A stretch of 64,000 nucleotides of DNA, from positions 62,001 through 126,000 of the forward strand of contig JAHFRD010000009.1 of NCBI GenBank assembly GCA_023258975.1. Reading direction: 5' to 3'. The translations under genes and the position numbers were made by a program. Origin of the DNA: Hydrogenophilales bacterium (GTDB lineage: Bacteria; Pseudomonadota; Gammaproteobacteria; Burkholderiales; Thiobacillaceae). Below the pieces are notes generated by a model. That model did no database searches. It had not been told where the DNA came from and saw nothing but the letters and a program-made list of their open reading frames with translations. This document shows positions 44,602 to 53,982 of the stretch, in pieces (positions within the stretch are counted from its first letter, which is position 1; the number at the start of each line of letters is the position of its first letter).

Positions 44602-45210
44602 TCAGACAGCCGCAATTCTCGGCCTGCGCGCGATGATGGTATCGAACACTTTCTCGGTATCGCCGGGCGCGGGAAAGCGATCCACCGATTCGGCCAGCAC
44701 TTCCCAGCCCGGCAGCGCGGCTTTCAGGGCGCCGGGCGCGAACAGGTGGTAATGGCCCGGCTCGAACATGCCCAGGAAGGTGGTGCCTTCGGTCAGCACA
44801 TTGAGCGCCGCCACGCCGCCCGGCCGGACATGCGCGACGATGTCGGCCAGCAGGGCCTCGGCGCGGGCGCGCGGAAAGAACATCAAGAGGCCGATGGCGA
44901 CGATGCTGTCGTAATCGCGTTCGCCGGCCCAGTGCGCCAGATCGGCTTCGTGGGCTGCGACCAGCAAGTCCAGGCAAGCGGCCGTTTCGCGCAGGCGGGC
45001 GATGCCGGTGGGGCTGCCATCGAGCGCGGTGACCCGGCAACCGGCGCGCGCGGCTTCCAGGGCGAGATTGCCGAGGCCGCAGCCGAGGTCGAGCACCTCG
45101 CCGCCGAGATAGGGCAAGGCCAGCCGCTCGAACGGGTTGAGATCGAACTCGCCGCTGTTCACCTGGCGCTGAAACTGGGTGTCGAAGAAGCGAACGGATG
45201 AGGTGGGCAT
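44602..45210 (-). CDS. SAM-dependent methyltransferase, TehB/UbiE-like
   Basis: The 202-residue class I methyltransferase has motif I GGEVLDLGCGLGNLALEAA, the acidic motif II TALDGSPTGI and a post-motif region YDSIVAIGLLMFF. It resembles tellurite resistance TehB-like and small-molecule methyltransferases. The start at 45210 is preferred because the open frame upstream runs into a repeat. Substrate unknown. Confidence 0.75.
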   Translation of the reverse strand: MPTSSVRFFDTQFQRQVNSGEFDLNPFERLALPYLGGEVLDLGCGLGNLALEAARAGCRVTALDGSPTGIARLRETAACLDLLVAAHEADLAHWAGERDYDSIVAIGLLMFFPRARAEALLADIVAHVRPGGVAALNVLTEGTTFLGMFEPGHYHLFAPGALKAALPGWEVLAESVDRFPAPGDTEKVFDTIIARRPRIAAV

Positions 45211-45251
45211 GGTCTTTGGGTGCTCCTGAGGTTCATGGCTCGGCAAGCCTT

Positions 45252-45315
45252 CCGTAGGAGCGGGCTTGCCCGCGTTAGCCACGGTGGCAATCGCGGGCAA
45301 GCCCGCTCCTACGGG
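45252..45315. repeat. Inverted REP-like pair GTAGGAGCGGGCTTGCCCGCG
   Basis: Two inverted copies of a REP-type sequence (CCGTAGGAGCGGGCTTGCCC...) are separated by about 18 bases. The unit resembles the REP sequence well known in pseudomonads. It differs from the TGTAGCG family elsewhere in the window. Confidence 0.75.
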
Positions 45316-45334
45316 GGGGACGATATATTTCACG

Positions 45335-48300
45335 TCAAGCGGTTGCCGGCCGCCCCAGCAGCCGCATCAGGCGCGCATGCCCGGACTCGTAGAACGAGAG
45401 CATGGCGGGCAGCCAGAGCAGGGCAAGCACGGTGGTGAAGGCGAGGCCGAACGTGATGCTGGTGGCCATCGGGATGAGGAACTGCGCCTGCAGGGATTTT
45501 TCCGCCATCAGGGTGGACAGGCCGCCGATGGTGGTGAGCGAGGTCAGCAGGATGGCGCGCAACCTGAGGCAGGCGGCGTTGATCAGCGCTTCCTTCACAG
45601 CCATGCCTTTCTCGCGCTGGTGGCGGTAGAACTCGACCAGGACGATGGCGTCGTTGACGACGATGCCGGACAGGCCGAACAGGCCGAACATGGACAGGAT
45701 GGTGAGGTCGATGCCCATGACCCAGTGGCCGGTGATGGCGCCGACCAGGCCGAAGGGAATCGCCAGCATGATGATGATGGGCCAACCGTAATGGCCGAAC
45801 ACCCAGGCCAGGACGATGTAGATCAGCGCCAGGCCCAGCACCAGGCCCGCCTTCATGTCGGCCAGGGTTTCGCGCTGATCCGCCGCGCGGCCCTGGAACG
45901 ACCAGTGAATGCCGTATTTGCGTTCCAGCGCCGGCATGGTGGCGTCGCTCAAGCCGGCGAGGATTTCGTTGCCGTTGGCCACGGCGCTGTTCACCGTGGC
46001 ATTCACTTCCACCGCCAATTGGGTTTCCGCGTGGCGTAGCGCCTCGAAGCCCTGGCGCGTATCCCAATGCGCGACGGTGGCGAGCGGCACCCAGTCGCCG
46101 TTCGGGGCACGCACGGTGAAGCGCTCCAGCAGGCCCAGGCTGGCGCGTTCCGAAGCTGGCAGGCGCACCCGGACTTCCACTTCCTCGGGGCCATCCTGGA
46201 ACAGTTGCACCAACTTGCCGTCGAGGCCGGCGCGCAGTTGTCGGGAAAGATCGTCCAGGGTCAGGCCGAGAGCCTCGCCGGCCGGGGTGAGGTTGAACAC
46301 CACCTGTTCGCGGCCATAGGGCATGTCGTCCTCGATGCCGTAGACGCCGGGAATCTGGCGCAGGCTGGCTTGCAGTTCGAGGGCGGCGAGCTTCAGCGCA
46401 TGAGCGTCGTGCCCGGCCAGGCGCACCACCAGATCGCCGCCCGGCGGGCCCTGCCGGCGTGGCACCACGACGAAGTTCTCGATACCCGCCGGCACCTGGA
46501 TGCGCGACCGCCAGTCATTGATGAAGGTTTCCGTGCGGATATCCCGCTTTTCCGAGGGCGTGAGTTCCACCGTGACCGATCCGAACTGGTCGCCCACGCG
46601 CAGCCGCTGCTCACCGGAAAGGGCGCCATTGCTGAAGACCGCGTGCTCCACCAGCTTGTTTTCCACACTCACGCCATAACTTTTCTCGGTGGCGGCCAGG
46701 CTCTGGCGCAGATGTTCCAGGAACGCCTCCACCTGAACGCGCGGCGTGCCGCTGGCGAAGGTGGCGTTGGCGTAAACGATCTGCGGCTCCGGGGTCGGGA
46801 AGAAGGTGAACTTGACGCGCCCGCCGGCCAGCAGCCCGACCGCCAGGATCAGAATCACCAGGCCGGCGCTGATGGTGACGCCGCGATACTCGATCGCCGC
46901 CGTGACGAGACGCCGGAAGGGGCCGTCGCGGAAGTGGTCGAAAGCCTGGTTCAGCCACCGCCGCGCCTTGCCCACTTTCTGTTTCTCGTGGAGGAAGGCA
47001 TTGCGCAGATGCGCCGGCAGGATGAAGAAGCACTCGACCAGCGAGGCCAGCAGCACGCAGATCATGATGAAGGGGATGTCGCCGAGAATCTTGCCCATCG
47101 GCCCGGACACCAGCATCAGCGGCAGGAAGGCGGCCACCGTGGTCAGGCTGGACGCGATCACCGGCCAGAACATGCGCCGCGCGCCCCCCTCCGAGGCGTA
47201 CATGGGGTCTTCGCCCATCTTGTGGTGGGCATAGGCATCCTCGCCCACCACGATGGCGTCGTCGACGATCACGCCCAGGGCCATAATCAGGGCGAACAGG
47301 CTGATCATGTTGATCGAGCCACCCACCAGCCAGACCACCGCCAGGGTGGCGAGAAAGGCGGTGGGAATGCCCATCGCCACCCAGAGCGTGACGCGGCCGT
47401 TGAGGAACAGCAGCAGGATGAACACCACGACGACCAGACCCATTGCGCCGTTGCTCAGGAGCAAGCCGATGCGATCCTCGATCAGGCTCCACTGCTCGTC
47501 GTAGACGGAGAGCCGCAGCGAAGGCGGCAGCTTCGGCCGGGTATCGGCCAGCCAGGCGTTGAGGATCTTCGCCGCCTTCAGCGAGTCGCCTTCCTCGGCG
47601 CGTTTCAGCAGCAATTCCACCGCCGGCTTGCCGTCGACTTCGAGGAACAGGCTGTTGTCGCGCGGCCCACGGGTGATTTCCGCCACCTGGCCCAGTTCGA
47701 CGCGGCTGCCGGCCTCGGAAACCAGGGGCAGGTCTTGGTAGTCGCGCGGGTCGCGGCGCAGGTTGATGCCGCGCACCTCGCGCTGCACCTCTCCATTTGC
47801 CCCTCCCCCACCCACCTTGCCGGCGGGCAGGTCGCGGTTGGTCTGTGCCAGACGGGTGGCCACCTGATCCAGGGTCAGGCCCAGGCGTTCCAGTTCCTTG
47901 CCCGGCATGGTGATGGACACTTCCTCGTCGGGCAGGCCGAGCAGATCCACCCGATCCACACCGCGCCCGAGCAATTCCTGTTCGTACTGGCGCGCCAGGC
48001 GGCGCAGTTCCGGCAGGCTGCCGCCGCTGAGCAGAACGCGGGCGATGGGCTCATAGCGGATGACCCGGCCGATTATTGGCGGCTCGGCGTCCTGCGGCAG
48101 ATTGCGGAATTGATCCACCGCCTGCTTCACCTCATCCACGGCGGTAATCGGGTCGGTGCCTTCCTTGAATTCGATGGAGAGGGAACTCACCCCCTGGCTG
48201 GAGGTGGAGGTCAGATGTTTGACCCCGGCCACGGACTTCAGCTTCTGTTCCAGTGGCGTGGTCACGCCCTCTTCCACATCCTCTGCCGCCGCTCCGCGCC

Positions 48301-48472
48301 AGTCCACGCGCACGGTGACGAAATCCAGATTGAAGTTGGGAAAGAACTGCACATTGAGCCGGTTGACGGCGAACAGGCCGGCCAGCATCAGGATCAGCAT
48401 GAACAGGTTGGCCGCCACCGGATGGTGGACGAAGGTGCCGATGAGGTCCTGGCGTTTCATGTCGGGGGTCAT
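45335..48472 (-). CDS. RND efflux transporter permease
   Basis: The 1045-residue AcrB/MexB-type inner-membrane pump has 12 helices and two large periplasmic loops. Proton-relay acidic residues are seen in LIMALGVIVDDAIVVGEDAYAH. The sequence is not a CusA/CzcA type by obvious signature, so drug or small-molecule export is the default guess. It lies downstream of its adaptor gene (48591-49829, same strand), with an inverted repeat between. No outer-membrane TolC-like gene is adjacent. Confidence 0.9.
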   Translation of the reverse strand: MTPDMKRQDLIGTFVHHPVAANLFMLILMLAGLFAVNRLNVQFFPNFNLDFVTVRVDWRGAAAEDVEEGVTTPLEQKLKSVAGVKHLTSTSSQGVSSLSIEFKEGTDPITAVDEVKQAVDQFRNLPQDAEPPIIGRVIRYEPIARVLLSGGSLPELRRLARQYEQELLGRGVDRVDLLGLPDEEVSITMPGKELERLGLTLDQVATRLAQTNRDLPAGKVGGGGANGEVQREVRGINLRRDPRDYQDLPLVSEAGSRVELGQVAEITRGPRDNSLFLEVDGKPAVELLLKRAEEGDSLKAAKILNAWLADTRPKLPPSLRLSVYDEQWSLIEDRIGLLLSNGAMGLVVVVFILLLFLNGRVTLWVAMGIPTAFLATLAVVWLVGGSINMISLFALIMALGVIVDDAIVVGEDAYAHHKMGEDPMYASEGGARRMFWPVIASSLTTVAAFLPLMLVSGPMGKILGDIPFIMICVLLASLVECFFILPAHLRNAFLHEKQKVGKARRWLNQAFDHFRDGPFRRLVTAAIEYRGVTISAGLVILILAVGLLAGGRVKFTFFPTPEPQIVYANATFASGTPRVQVEAFLEHLRQSLAATEKSYGVSVENKLVEHAVFSNGALSGEQRLRVGDQFGSVTVELTPSEKRDIRTETFINDWRSRIQVPAGIENFVVVPRRQGPPGGDLVVRLAGHDAHALKLAALELQASLRQIPGVYGIEDDMPYGREQVVFNLTPAGEALGLTLDDLSRQLRAGLDGKLVQLFQDGPEEVEVRVRLPASERASLGLLERFTVRAPNGDWVPLATVAHWDTRQGFEALRHAETQLAVEVNATVNSAVANGNEILAGLSDATMPALERKYGIHWSFQGRAADQRETLADMKAGLVLGLALIYIVLAWVFGHYGWPIIIMLAIPFGLVGAITGHWVMGIDLTILSMFGLFGLSGIVVNDAIVLVEFYRHQREKGMAVKEALINAACLRLRAILLTSLTTIGGLSTLMAEKSLQAQFLIPMATSITFGLAFTTVLALLWLPAMLSFYESGHARLMRLLGRPATA

Positions 48473-48515
48473 TGCTCAACCGCCGCGCATCGCACCGAAA
48501 TAACCCCGCGACAGA

Positions 48516-48574
48516 TGTAGCGCCGGCATCCTTGCCGGCGTCTTTCAAACAACCGGCTGGAAGCCGGCGCTACA
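48516..48574. repeat. Paired inverted repeat (mixed arms), RND adaptor-permease gap
   Basis: The left arm has the ATCCTT loop and the right arm the CTGGAA loop (ACCGGCTGGAAGCCGGCGC), so this copy is built from two different arm variants. Confidence 0.75.
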
Positions 48575-48590
48575 ACACGCGCGGTATCCA

Positions 48591-49829
48591 TCACTTCACC
48601 ACCTCGACCTTCAAGCCGCTGACCGCGTTGGGCAGATGGGTGGCGAGCAACACCTCGCCCTGTTTCAGCGACGGGCTTTTCACCAGCAGGCGCGCGCCGG
48701 TCTGGCCGGATTCGCCGCCCGCGTCGCCCAACACCGCCACATCCAGCGCCTTGATCCGGCCGCCTTCGACGCGATACACCTGGCGCCCGCCGAACAGCGC
48801 CGCGTAGGGTACGGCCACGGCGTCGGCGACCGGCGCGCGCGCGACTTGCAGGCTGACCAGTTCGCCCACGCGCAACTGCGCGGAAGCGCGCCGCGCCACG
48901 AAGAAGGCATCCAGGCCGCGCGCATCGGCGGCGGCGGCGCTACGCGCCAGGCGGAACTCCAGCGTCTCGCCCGCCACCACCGCCGTCGCCTTGAGGCGTT
49001 CGCCACGGCGCATGGCGGCGAGAAACTCGTCCTGCCGGGTGGCCGGCAGCTTGGCGCGAACCTCCAGTCCGGCGGCCGGGTACAGGGTAATCAGGCTCTG
49101 GCCGCTGTTCACCTGGTCACCCACCGCGACTTCCACCTTCGCCACGTAACCGGCAAAGGAGGCGGTCACCCGGCTGCGCGCCAAAGCCAGTTGCGCCTGG
49201 TCGAGATTGGCGCGGGCCTTGGAAAGACGCGCCCGCAACTGGGCCAGGCGCGCCTGGTGGTCGGCGATGGCCAGTTCGCGCCCACGCAGGGTGATCTGCT
49301 GTCGCGCCAGGTTCTGGCGGCTCTGCTCCACCGCACTCTGGGAATAGAAATTCTCACGCCGCAACTGCTCGAAGCGGGCGACATCGGCGGCGGCAAAGTC
49401 GAGCAGCTTGCGCTCCTGGGCAAGCTGATCCAGATCCGCCTTGTGGCGCAGTTCCTCACTGGCGATGGCGGCCTCCAGTTCATCCACCTCGCCACGCGCC
49501 TGTTCCACCTTCGGCTGAAAATCGCGTGCATCCAGCTCCAGCAGGGGCTGCCCGGAAACAACGGCCTCGCCCTCGCGCACATGCACCCGCAGCACCCGCC
49601 CCACGCCCGGCGCGGCCGCGCGGGTCTGTTCCGGGCTTTCCACACGTCCGTTGAGTGAAGTCACCGGGCTGCGCGCGGCCAGTTCGACGACCACCACGCG
49701 CACCCGCCAAACCGGCTCCTTGGGCGCCACCACCCGCTGCGCCGGGCGCGAGGCCTTGAGCGCGGCAAAACCACCTACGCCCAGCGCCAGAAGCAGCACG
49801 GGCAACAAAACCTTCTTCTTGTTCATCAC
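48591..49829 (-). CDS. RND periplasmic adaptor (membrane fusion protein)
   Basis: The 412-residue HlyD/AcrA-type protein begins with a membrane anchor (MMNKKKVLLPVLLLALGVGGFAAL), then a lipoyl half-motif (VLRVHVREGEAVVSGQPLLELD), a long coiled-coil hairpin (about 100-210), a beta-barrel and a membrane-proximal domain. It lies immediately upstream of the RND permease on the same strand, forming one efflux unit. Confidence 0.92.
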   Translation of the reverse strand: MMNKKKVLLPVLLLALGVGGFAALKASRPAQRVVAPKEPVWRVRVVVVELAARSPVTSLNGRVESPEQTRAAAPGVGRVLRVHVREGEAVVSGQPLLELDARDFQPKVEQARGEVDELEAAIASEELRHKADLDQLAQERKLLDFAAADVARFEQLRRENFYSQSAVEQSRQNLARQQITLRGRELAIADHQARLAQLRARLSKARANLDQAQLALARSRVTASFAGYVAKVEVAVGDQVNSGQSLITLYPAAGLEVRAKLPATRQDEFLAAMRRGERLKATAVVAGETLEFRLARSAAAADARGLDAFFVARRASAQLRVGELVSLQVARAPVADAVAVPYAALFGGRQVYRVEGGRIKALDVAVLGDAGGESGQTGARLLVKSPSLKQGEVLLATHLPNAVSGLKVEVVK

Positions 49830-50013
49830 GGAGACAGGGCGGAATTGGACGCGGGATTATCGCGAGGCATCGGGGGGAAGGAAAGGACATCACCCGCGCG
49901 CCCATTGGGGTATGGCCTTTGCGTACTTGGCAAGAACCCGATTGATTTGCTAGGGTTGTGATTCATTTCTATCAATAAATGACCAAGCCAGTTCGCCGCC
50001 AGAGGAGACTGCG

Positions 50014-51003
50014 ATGACCAATCTGTCTCAGCCGCATGGATTGATCGGGATTTCACCGGCCTTCCGGGAAATGCTCGAAATGTTGCAAAAGATCGCCGGC
50101 TACGACGCCAGCGTCCTCATCACCGGAGAAACCGGCAGCGGCAAGGAACTGGCCGCGCGCGCCATCCACTACCTGAGCGCGCGCCGGGACAAACCCTTCA
50201 TCCCGGTCAACTGTGGCGCCCTGCCCGACCATCTGATCGAAAACGAACTGTTCGGCCACAACCGGGGCGCCTATACCGACGCGCGCGAAAGCCAGGCCGG
50301 GCTGATCTCCCAGGCGGAAGGAGGCACCCTGTTCCTGGATGAAGTGGACGCGCTTTCCCCCAAGGCGCAGGTCAGCCTGCTGCGCTTTCTCCAGGACGGC
50401 CAGTATCGCCCTCTCGGCGGCAGCCGCACGGAAACCGCGCAGGTGCGCGTCCTCGCCGCCAGCAATGTAGAACTCGAACAACTGGTCGAGGAAGGCCGTT
50501 TCCGGGCCGATCTGCATTTCCGTCTGAATGTCATGGAACTGCCGGTGCCCCCCTTGCGGGTGCGCGGCGATGACATCGAACTGCTGGCGCGCCATTTCAT
50601 CGCCGAGGCGGCCTGCCGTTACAAGGTTCCCGCCAAGGAATTGCACGCGGATACCCTGCAATGGCTTGCCAGCCAGCCCTGGCCGGGCAACATCCGGGAA
50701 TTGCGGAACCGCATCCAGCGCGAATTCCTGCTCGCCGATGGCCCGCTGCTGCGCATTCGCGCGCCCGCCCTGGCCAACGAACGCCGCCGCCAACCGGATC
50801 GCCGCCACGGCCAAAGCGACACCCTCAACTTCAAGGACGCCAAACAGAGCATGTTGCAGGCGTTCGAGCGCAGCCATCTGCTGCGCCTGATGCGCGAATG
50901 CGCCGGCAATATCTCACAAGCCGCGCGCCTGGCCGGCAAGGAGCGCCGCGCCCTGGGCAAGCTGCTGAAGAAACACTCAATCGAGGCCAGCCTGTACCGC
51001 TAG
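50014..51003 (+). CDS. Sigma-54-dependent activator lacking a sensory domain, with changed GAFTGA loop
   Basis: The 329-residue AAA+ protein has no N-terminal receiver or PAS domain. Walker A is GETGSGKEL (about 38-46), Walker B LFLDEVD, arginine-finger segment RFRADLHFRLN and a Fis-type C-terminal helix-turn-helix (NISQAARLAGKERRALGKLLKKH). The loop that contacts sigma-54, normally GAFTGA, reads GAYTDA. AGAGGAG precedes the ATG. It resembles PspF in layout. A possible target, a sigma-54 promoter at 54953, lies 4 kb away, but no link is shown. Confidence 0.85.
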   Translation: MTNLSQPHGLIGISPAFREMLEMLQKIAGYDASVLITGETGSGKELAARAIHYLSARRDKPFIPVNCGALPDHLIENELFGHNRGAYTDARESQAGLISQAEGGTLFLDEVDALSPKAQVSLLRFLQDGQYRPLGGSRTETAQVRVLAASNVELEQLVEEGRFRADLHFRLNVMELPVPPLRVRGDDIELLARHFIAEAACRYKVPAKELHADTLQWLASQPWPGNIRELRNRIQREFLLADGPLLRIRAPALANERRRQPDRRHGQSDTLNFKDAKQSMLQAFERSHLLRLMRECAGNISQAARLAGKERRALGKLLKKHSIEASLYR

Positions 51004-51128
51004 CGCACTGTTCAATAAACGTTAACGATTCGCTGAAAACGGTGGGCCAGGATGCCGGCACCACGGGGGCCGGGTGATTTTCTCAAGTCGTTCGCCGGGC
51101 TACCCGTTGCGAGTACGCGGAGAGCGGA

Positions 51129-52433
51129 TCAAGCGTTTTTTCCAAGCCGGGGGCAAATGTCTTGCCGATAGCGGAAGACCAGGCCGTGGCCTTCCGGCCG
51201 CGAGTGCAGGCTGACGATACCGCCCAGACGTGCCGCCGCTTCCCGCGCGATCGCCAGGCCGAGGCCGCTACCTTCGCCGTTGCTTCCGGGCAGTCGGTAG
51301 AAGGGGTCGAACACCCGCTCGCGCTCCGAATCGGGAATTCCGGGGCCGTTGTCGATGACTTCGCTGGTGGCCCCGGTCGCATCGGACTGGAGCCGCAGCG
51401 TCACCTCGCCGCCCGACGGGGTGTATTTCAGGGCGTTATCCAGCGCGTTCTTGAGGATCAGCCGCAGCGTATCCGGCTCCACGCGCAGGGTCAGCGGCGC
51501 GCTTTCGTCGAGACCGAGGTCGATGCTGCGGGCTTCCGCGCGGGGCAGATTTTCGGCGATGAGTTCCCGCGCCAGCGCCGAGACATCGACTTCCGTATCG
51601 CCTTCGCCACCGGCCTGGATCCGGGCCAGGCTCAACAACTGTTCGGTCAACTGGCGGGCGCGCTCAATGCCCTCCTGGAGCGGAATCGCGCGTTCGTGCG
51701 CGGCTTCCAGCGTCTCGGCCTGACTCAGGTTCTGTGCCTGCAACGACAGCGCGGTGAGGGGGCTGCGCAGTTCATGGGCGGCATCGGCGATGAAGCGGCG
51801 TTGCTGCCCCATCAGGTGATTGACCCGTTGCAACAAGCGGTTGATGGCCTCGACGAAAGGCGTGATCTCGCTGGGTAGATCGGTGTCGACGACGGCTTGC
51901 GGCCGGTCGGCGGGCTGTTCGTCAAGGCGCCGGGAGAGGCGGGCGATTGGCGCCAGTTCGCCACGGACGATGCGCATGCTCAACCAGAGCAGCAGCGGCA
52001 ACAGCAAGAGCAGGGGAATGAGGGTGCGCAGGGCGCTGTTGCTGGCGAGCTCGTCGCGCGCCTCGGTGGGCTGCGCGATGACGAGACGGCCGGCCGCCGG
52101 CATGTCGCGGATGAAGACGCGCAGGTGGCCGGCAGCCGAGCCCAGGGTATGGAAGCCCGGCGGCAAGTCACCGGGCAACCAATCCGGCCGTTTGTCGTCG
52201 GGGAGGTGGAGGATCATGACGCGCGATTCCGGATCGTTGAAGTCGCCCGCGCCCGGATGCGCGCGAGGGGCGCCACCGGCCGAGAAGGTGGCGATCTGGC
52301 GCAGCATATCGTCCTGGAATTCCTTCGCTTCGAAATAGGCGAGGGCGAACGAGGCGATCGCCGCGAGCAGGCCACAGAGCAGCACGGCGCGCCCGAGCAT
52401 GATCGACAGATGGCGTTGCAGGGAGCGGTTCAT
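51129..52433 (-). CDS. Sensor histidine kinase (QseC/PmrB type)
   Basis: The 434-residue kinase has a helix at about 12-35, a periplasmic domain (36-135), a second helix (136-155), HAMP, HisKA with the phospho-accepting His220 (RFIADAAHELRSPLTAL) and HATPase motifs NALKYTPSGG, DNGPGIP and GSGLGLAI. The start at 52433 overlaps the response regulator stop as ATGA. The operon order PepSY - COG4705 - regulator - kinase is described in the findings. Confidence 0.93.
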   Translation of the reverse strand: MNRSLQRHLSIMLGRAVLLCGLLAAIASFALAYFEAKEFQDDMLRQIATFSAGGAPRAHPGAGDFNDPESRVMILHLPDDKRPDWLPGDLPPGFHTLGSAAGHLRVFIRDMPAAGRLVIAQPTEARDELASNSALRTLIPLLLLLPLLLWLSMRIVRGELAPIARLSRRLDEQPADRPQAVVDTDLPSEITPFVEAINRLLQRVNHLMGQQRRFIADAAHELRSPLTALSLQAQNLSQAETLEAAHERAIPLQEGIERARQLTEQLLSLARIQAGGEGDTEVDVSALARELIAENLPRAEARSIDLGLDESAPLTLRVEPDTLRLILKNALDNALKYTPSGGEVTLRLQSDATGATSEVIDNGPGIPDSERERVFDPFYRLPGSNGEGSGLGLAIAREAAARLGGIVSLHSRPEGHGLVFRYRQDICPRLGKNA

Positions 52434-53092
52434 GTCGTTTTCTCCACCATCCACCCGGCGCCGCGCACGTTCTTGATGACCTCGGCGCCGAGTTTCTTGC
52501 GCACGCCGTGAATCAGGAAATCCACGGCGTTGCTTTCCACTTCCTCGTTCCAGCCGTAGATGCGTTCCTCCAGTTCGGCGCGGGCGAGGATCGTTCCGGG
52601 GCGCAGCAGCAGCGCGTGCAGCAGGGCGAACTCGCGCGCGCTGAGTTGCGCCACGACTTCGCCGTAACGCGCCTCATGGCTGGCCGGGTCGAGACTGACC
52701 TTGCCGTTGCCGAGCACTGGCGCGGCTTGTCCACCCTGGCGGCGGATGATCGCGCGCAGCCGGGCGAGCAGTTCGTCGATATTGAAGGGTTTCACCAGAT
52801 AATCGTCGGCACCGAAATCCAGCCCCTTGATGCGTTCCGCCACGCCATCGCGCGCGGTGATGATGATGACCGGCACCGCGTTGCCCGCCTGGCGTAGCCG
52901 GCGCAACACTTCCAGCCCGTCGCGTTTCGGCAGGCCCAGGTCGAGCAGCACAGCCTGGTGCTCGCCGAGTTCGAGCGCGCCGCCGGCGCTGGCGCCATCC
53001 TTCACCCAGTCCACGGCATAGGCGGCATCCTTCAGGGCGACGGCGACCGCCGCGCCGATCATGGGGTCATCCTCGACCAGCAATATCCGCAT
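52430..53092 (-). CDS. OmpR/PhoB-family response regulator
   Basis: The 220-residue regulator has a receiver domain with acidic pocket EDD (8-10), phospho-accepting Asp51 in LLDLGLPKRDG and the conserved Lys in LVKPF, followed by a winged-helix DNA-binding domain (LSAREFALLHALLLRPGTILARAELEERIYG). It is the partner of the overlapping kinase. The sequence is closest in style to QseB/PmrA. Confidence 0.95.
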   Translation of the reverse strand: MRILLVEDDPMIGAAVAVALKDAAYAVDWVKDGASAGGALELGEHQAVLLDLGLPKRDGLEVLRRLRQAGNAVPVIIITARDGVAERIKGLDFGADDYLVKPFNIDELLARLRAIIRRQGGQAAPVLGNGKVSLDPASHEARYGEVVAQLSAREFALLHALLLRPGTILARAELEERIYGWNEEVESNAVDFLIHGVRKKLGAEVIKNVRGAGWMVEKTT

Positions 53093-53110
53093 CGTTGCGC
53101 CTTGAAGCGT

Positions 53111-53902
53111 TCATCGAATGTCTCTCGCCGGAAGTGCTTGCACATCCTTGCGGCTGACGCTGAGGTAGCTCACCAGAGACAAGATGGACGCGAGGAAGAG
53201 CAGGCTCGTGCCCATGCTGCCGAGGCCCAGCCCGCCATTGCCGGCCGGTTGTGACAGATAGTCGCCCAATGATGCACCCAGCGGCCGCGTCAGAATGTAG
53301 GCGAGCCAGAAAGCCAGCACCGCGTTGGCCTTGAAGCCGTAATGAGCGAGGGTGACGAGGCCAATCAGGGCGCCGAACAGCAACGTCGAGTTGGCATAGC
53401 CAAGACTCAGGCCTTCCGCCGCCAGGTCGCCGGCCGCCGTGCCCAGCGCGAAGGTGAACAGGATGGCCAGCCAGTAGAACCCCTCCCGCTTCCTTGTGAA
53501 GATGGTGTGGATGGAAAGGGTCTTCTCGCTGGCGAACCAGACGGCGAAGGTCGCCAACAGGGCGAGGCCAAAGACGAGAGTGGTGGTTTGCAGGGGCACA
53601 CCGAAATTGTCCACCAGGTTGTCGGTGATGAGGGTGCCGACGATGCTGATCAGGACGACCACGACCCAATACAGCCAGGGCATGTATTGCCGGGCGCGCA
53701 TCTGTGTGAAAAGGAACGCGGCGAGCAGGGCGGCCATCAGAGCCGAGGTGCCGGTCAGGCCGAAATGCAGGTTGAAGTTGAGGAAATCGGCGGCGGTCTC
53801 GCCGACTGTGGTGGCCATGATCTTGATGATCCAGAAGGTGAGCGTGACTTCCGGAACCTTGTTCAACAGTTGTCGGGTGTCTTCGCGGGTGAGCGTTTGC
53901 AT
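53111..53902 (-). CDS. COG4705-type multi-pass membrane protein
   Basis: The 263-residue protein has six to eight helices and begins MQTLTREDTRQLLNKVPEVTLTFWIIKIMATTVGETAADFLN, a pattern of the COG4705 membrane-anchored family of unknown function. Short repeats of FWLAYILTRPLGASLGDYLS are typical of the family. The start at 53902 is preferred because the longer frame runs through an inverted repeat. It lies between the PepSY gene and the response regulator on the same strand. Confidence 0.75.
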   Translation of the reverse strand: MQTLTREDTRQLLNKVPEVTLTFWIIKIMATTVGETAADFLNFNLHFGLTGTSALMAALLAAFLFTQMRARQYMPWLYWVVVVLISIVGTLITDNLVDNFGVPLQTTTLVFGLALLATFAVWFASEKTLSIHTIFTRKREGFYWLAILFTFALGTAAGDLAAEGLSLGYANSTLLFGALIGLVTLAHYGFKANAVLAFWLAYILTRPLGASLGDYLSQPAGNGGLGLGSMGTSLLFLASILSLVSYLSVSRKDVQALPARDIR

Positions 53903-53951
53903 GGGGAACCTCTTTGGAGGAAATCGGCCGGCCCGCCTTCGCGGGGAAAAA

Positions 53952-53976
53952 ACGCCGGCGAAGACGCCGGCGCCAC
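53952..53976. repeat. Single-arm copy of the GCCGGC repeat
   Basis: CGCCGGCGAAGACGCCGGCGCC resembles the right arm of the paired repeat, between the PepSY and COG4705 genes. Confidence 0.6.
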
Positions 53977-53982
53977 GTCGGA

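Noticed and set aside
46067-48520. 817-codon open frame antisense to the RND permease
   Set aside because: His/Gln/Arg-rich shadow translation; the sense frame is a complete RND pump.
49900-50013. Sigma-54 promoter before the activator gene (TTGGCA...TTTGC)
   Set aside because: The distance between the GG and GC elements is about 18 bases instead of 10.
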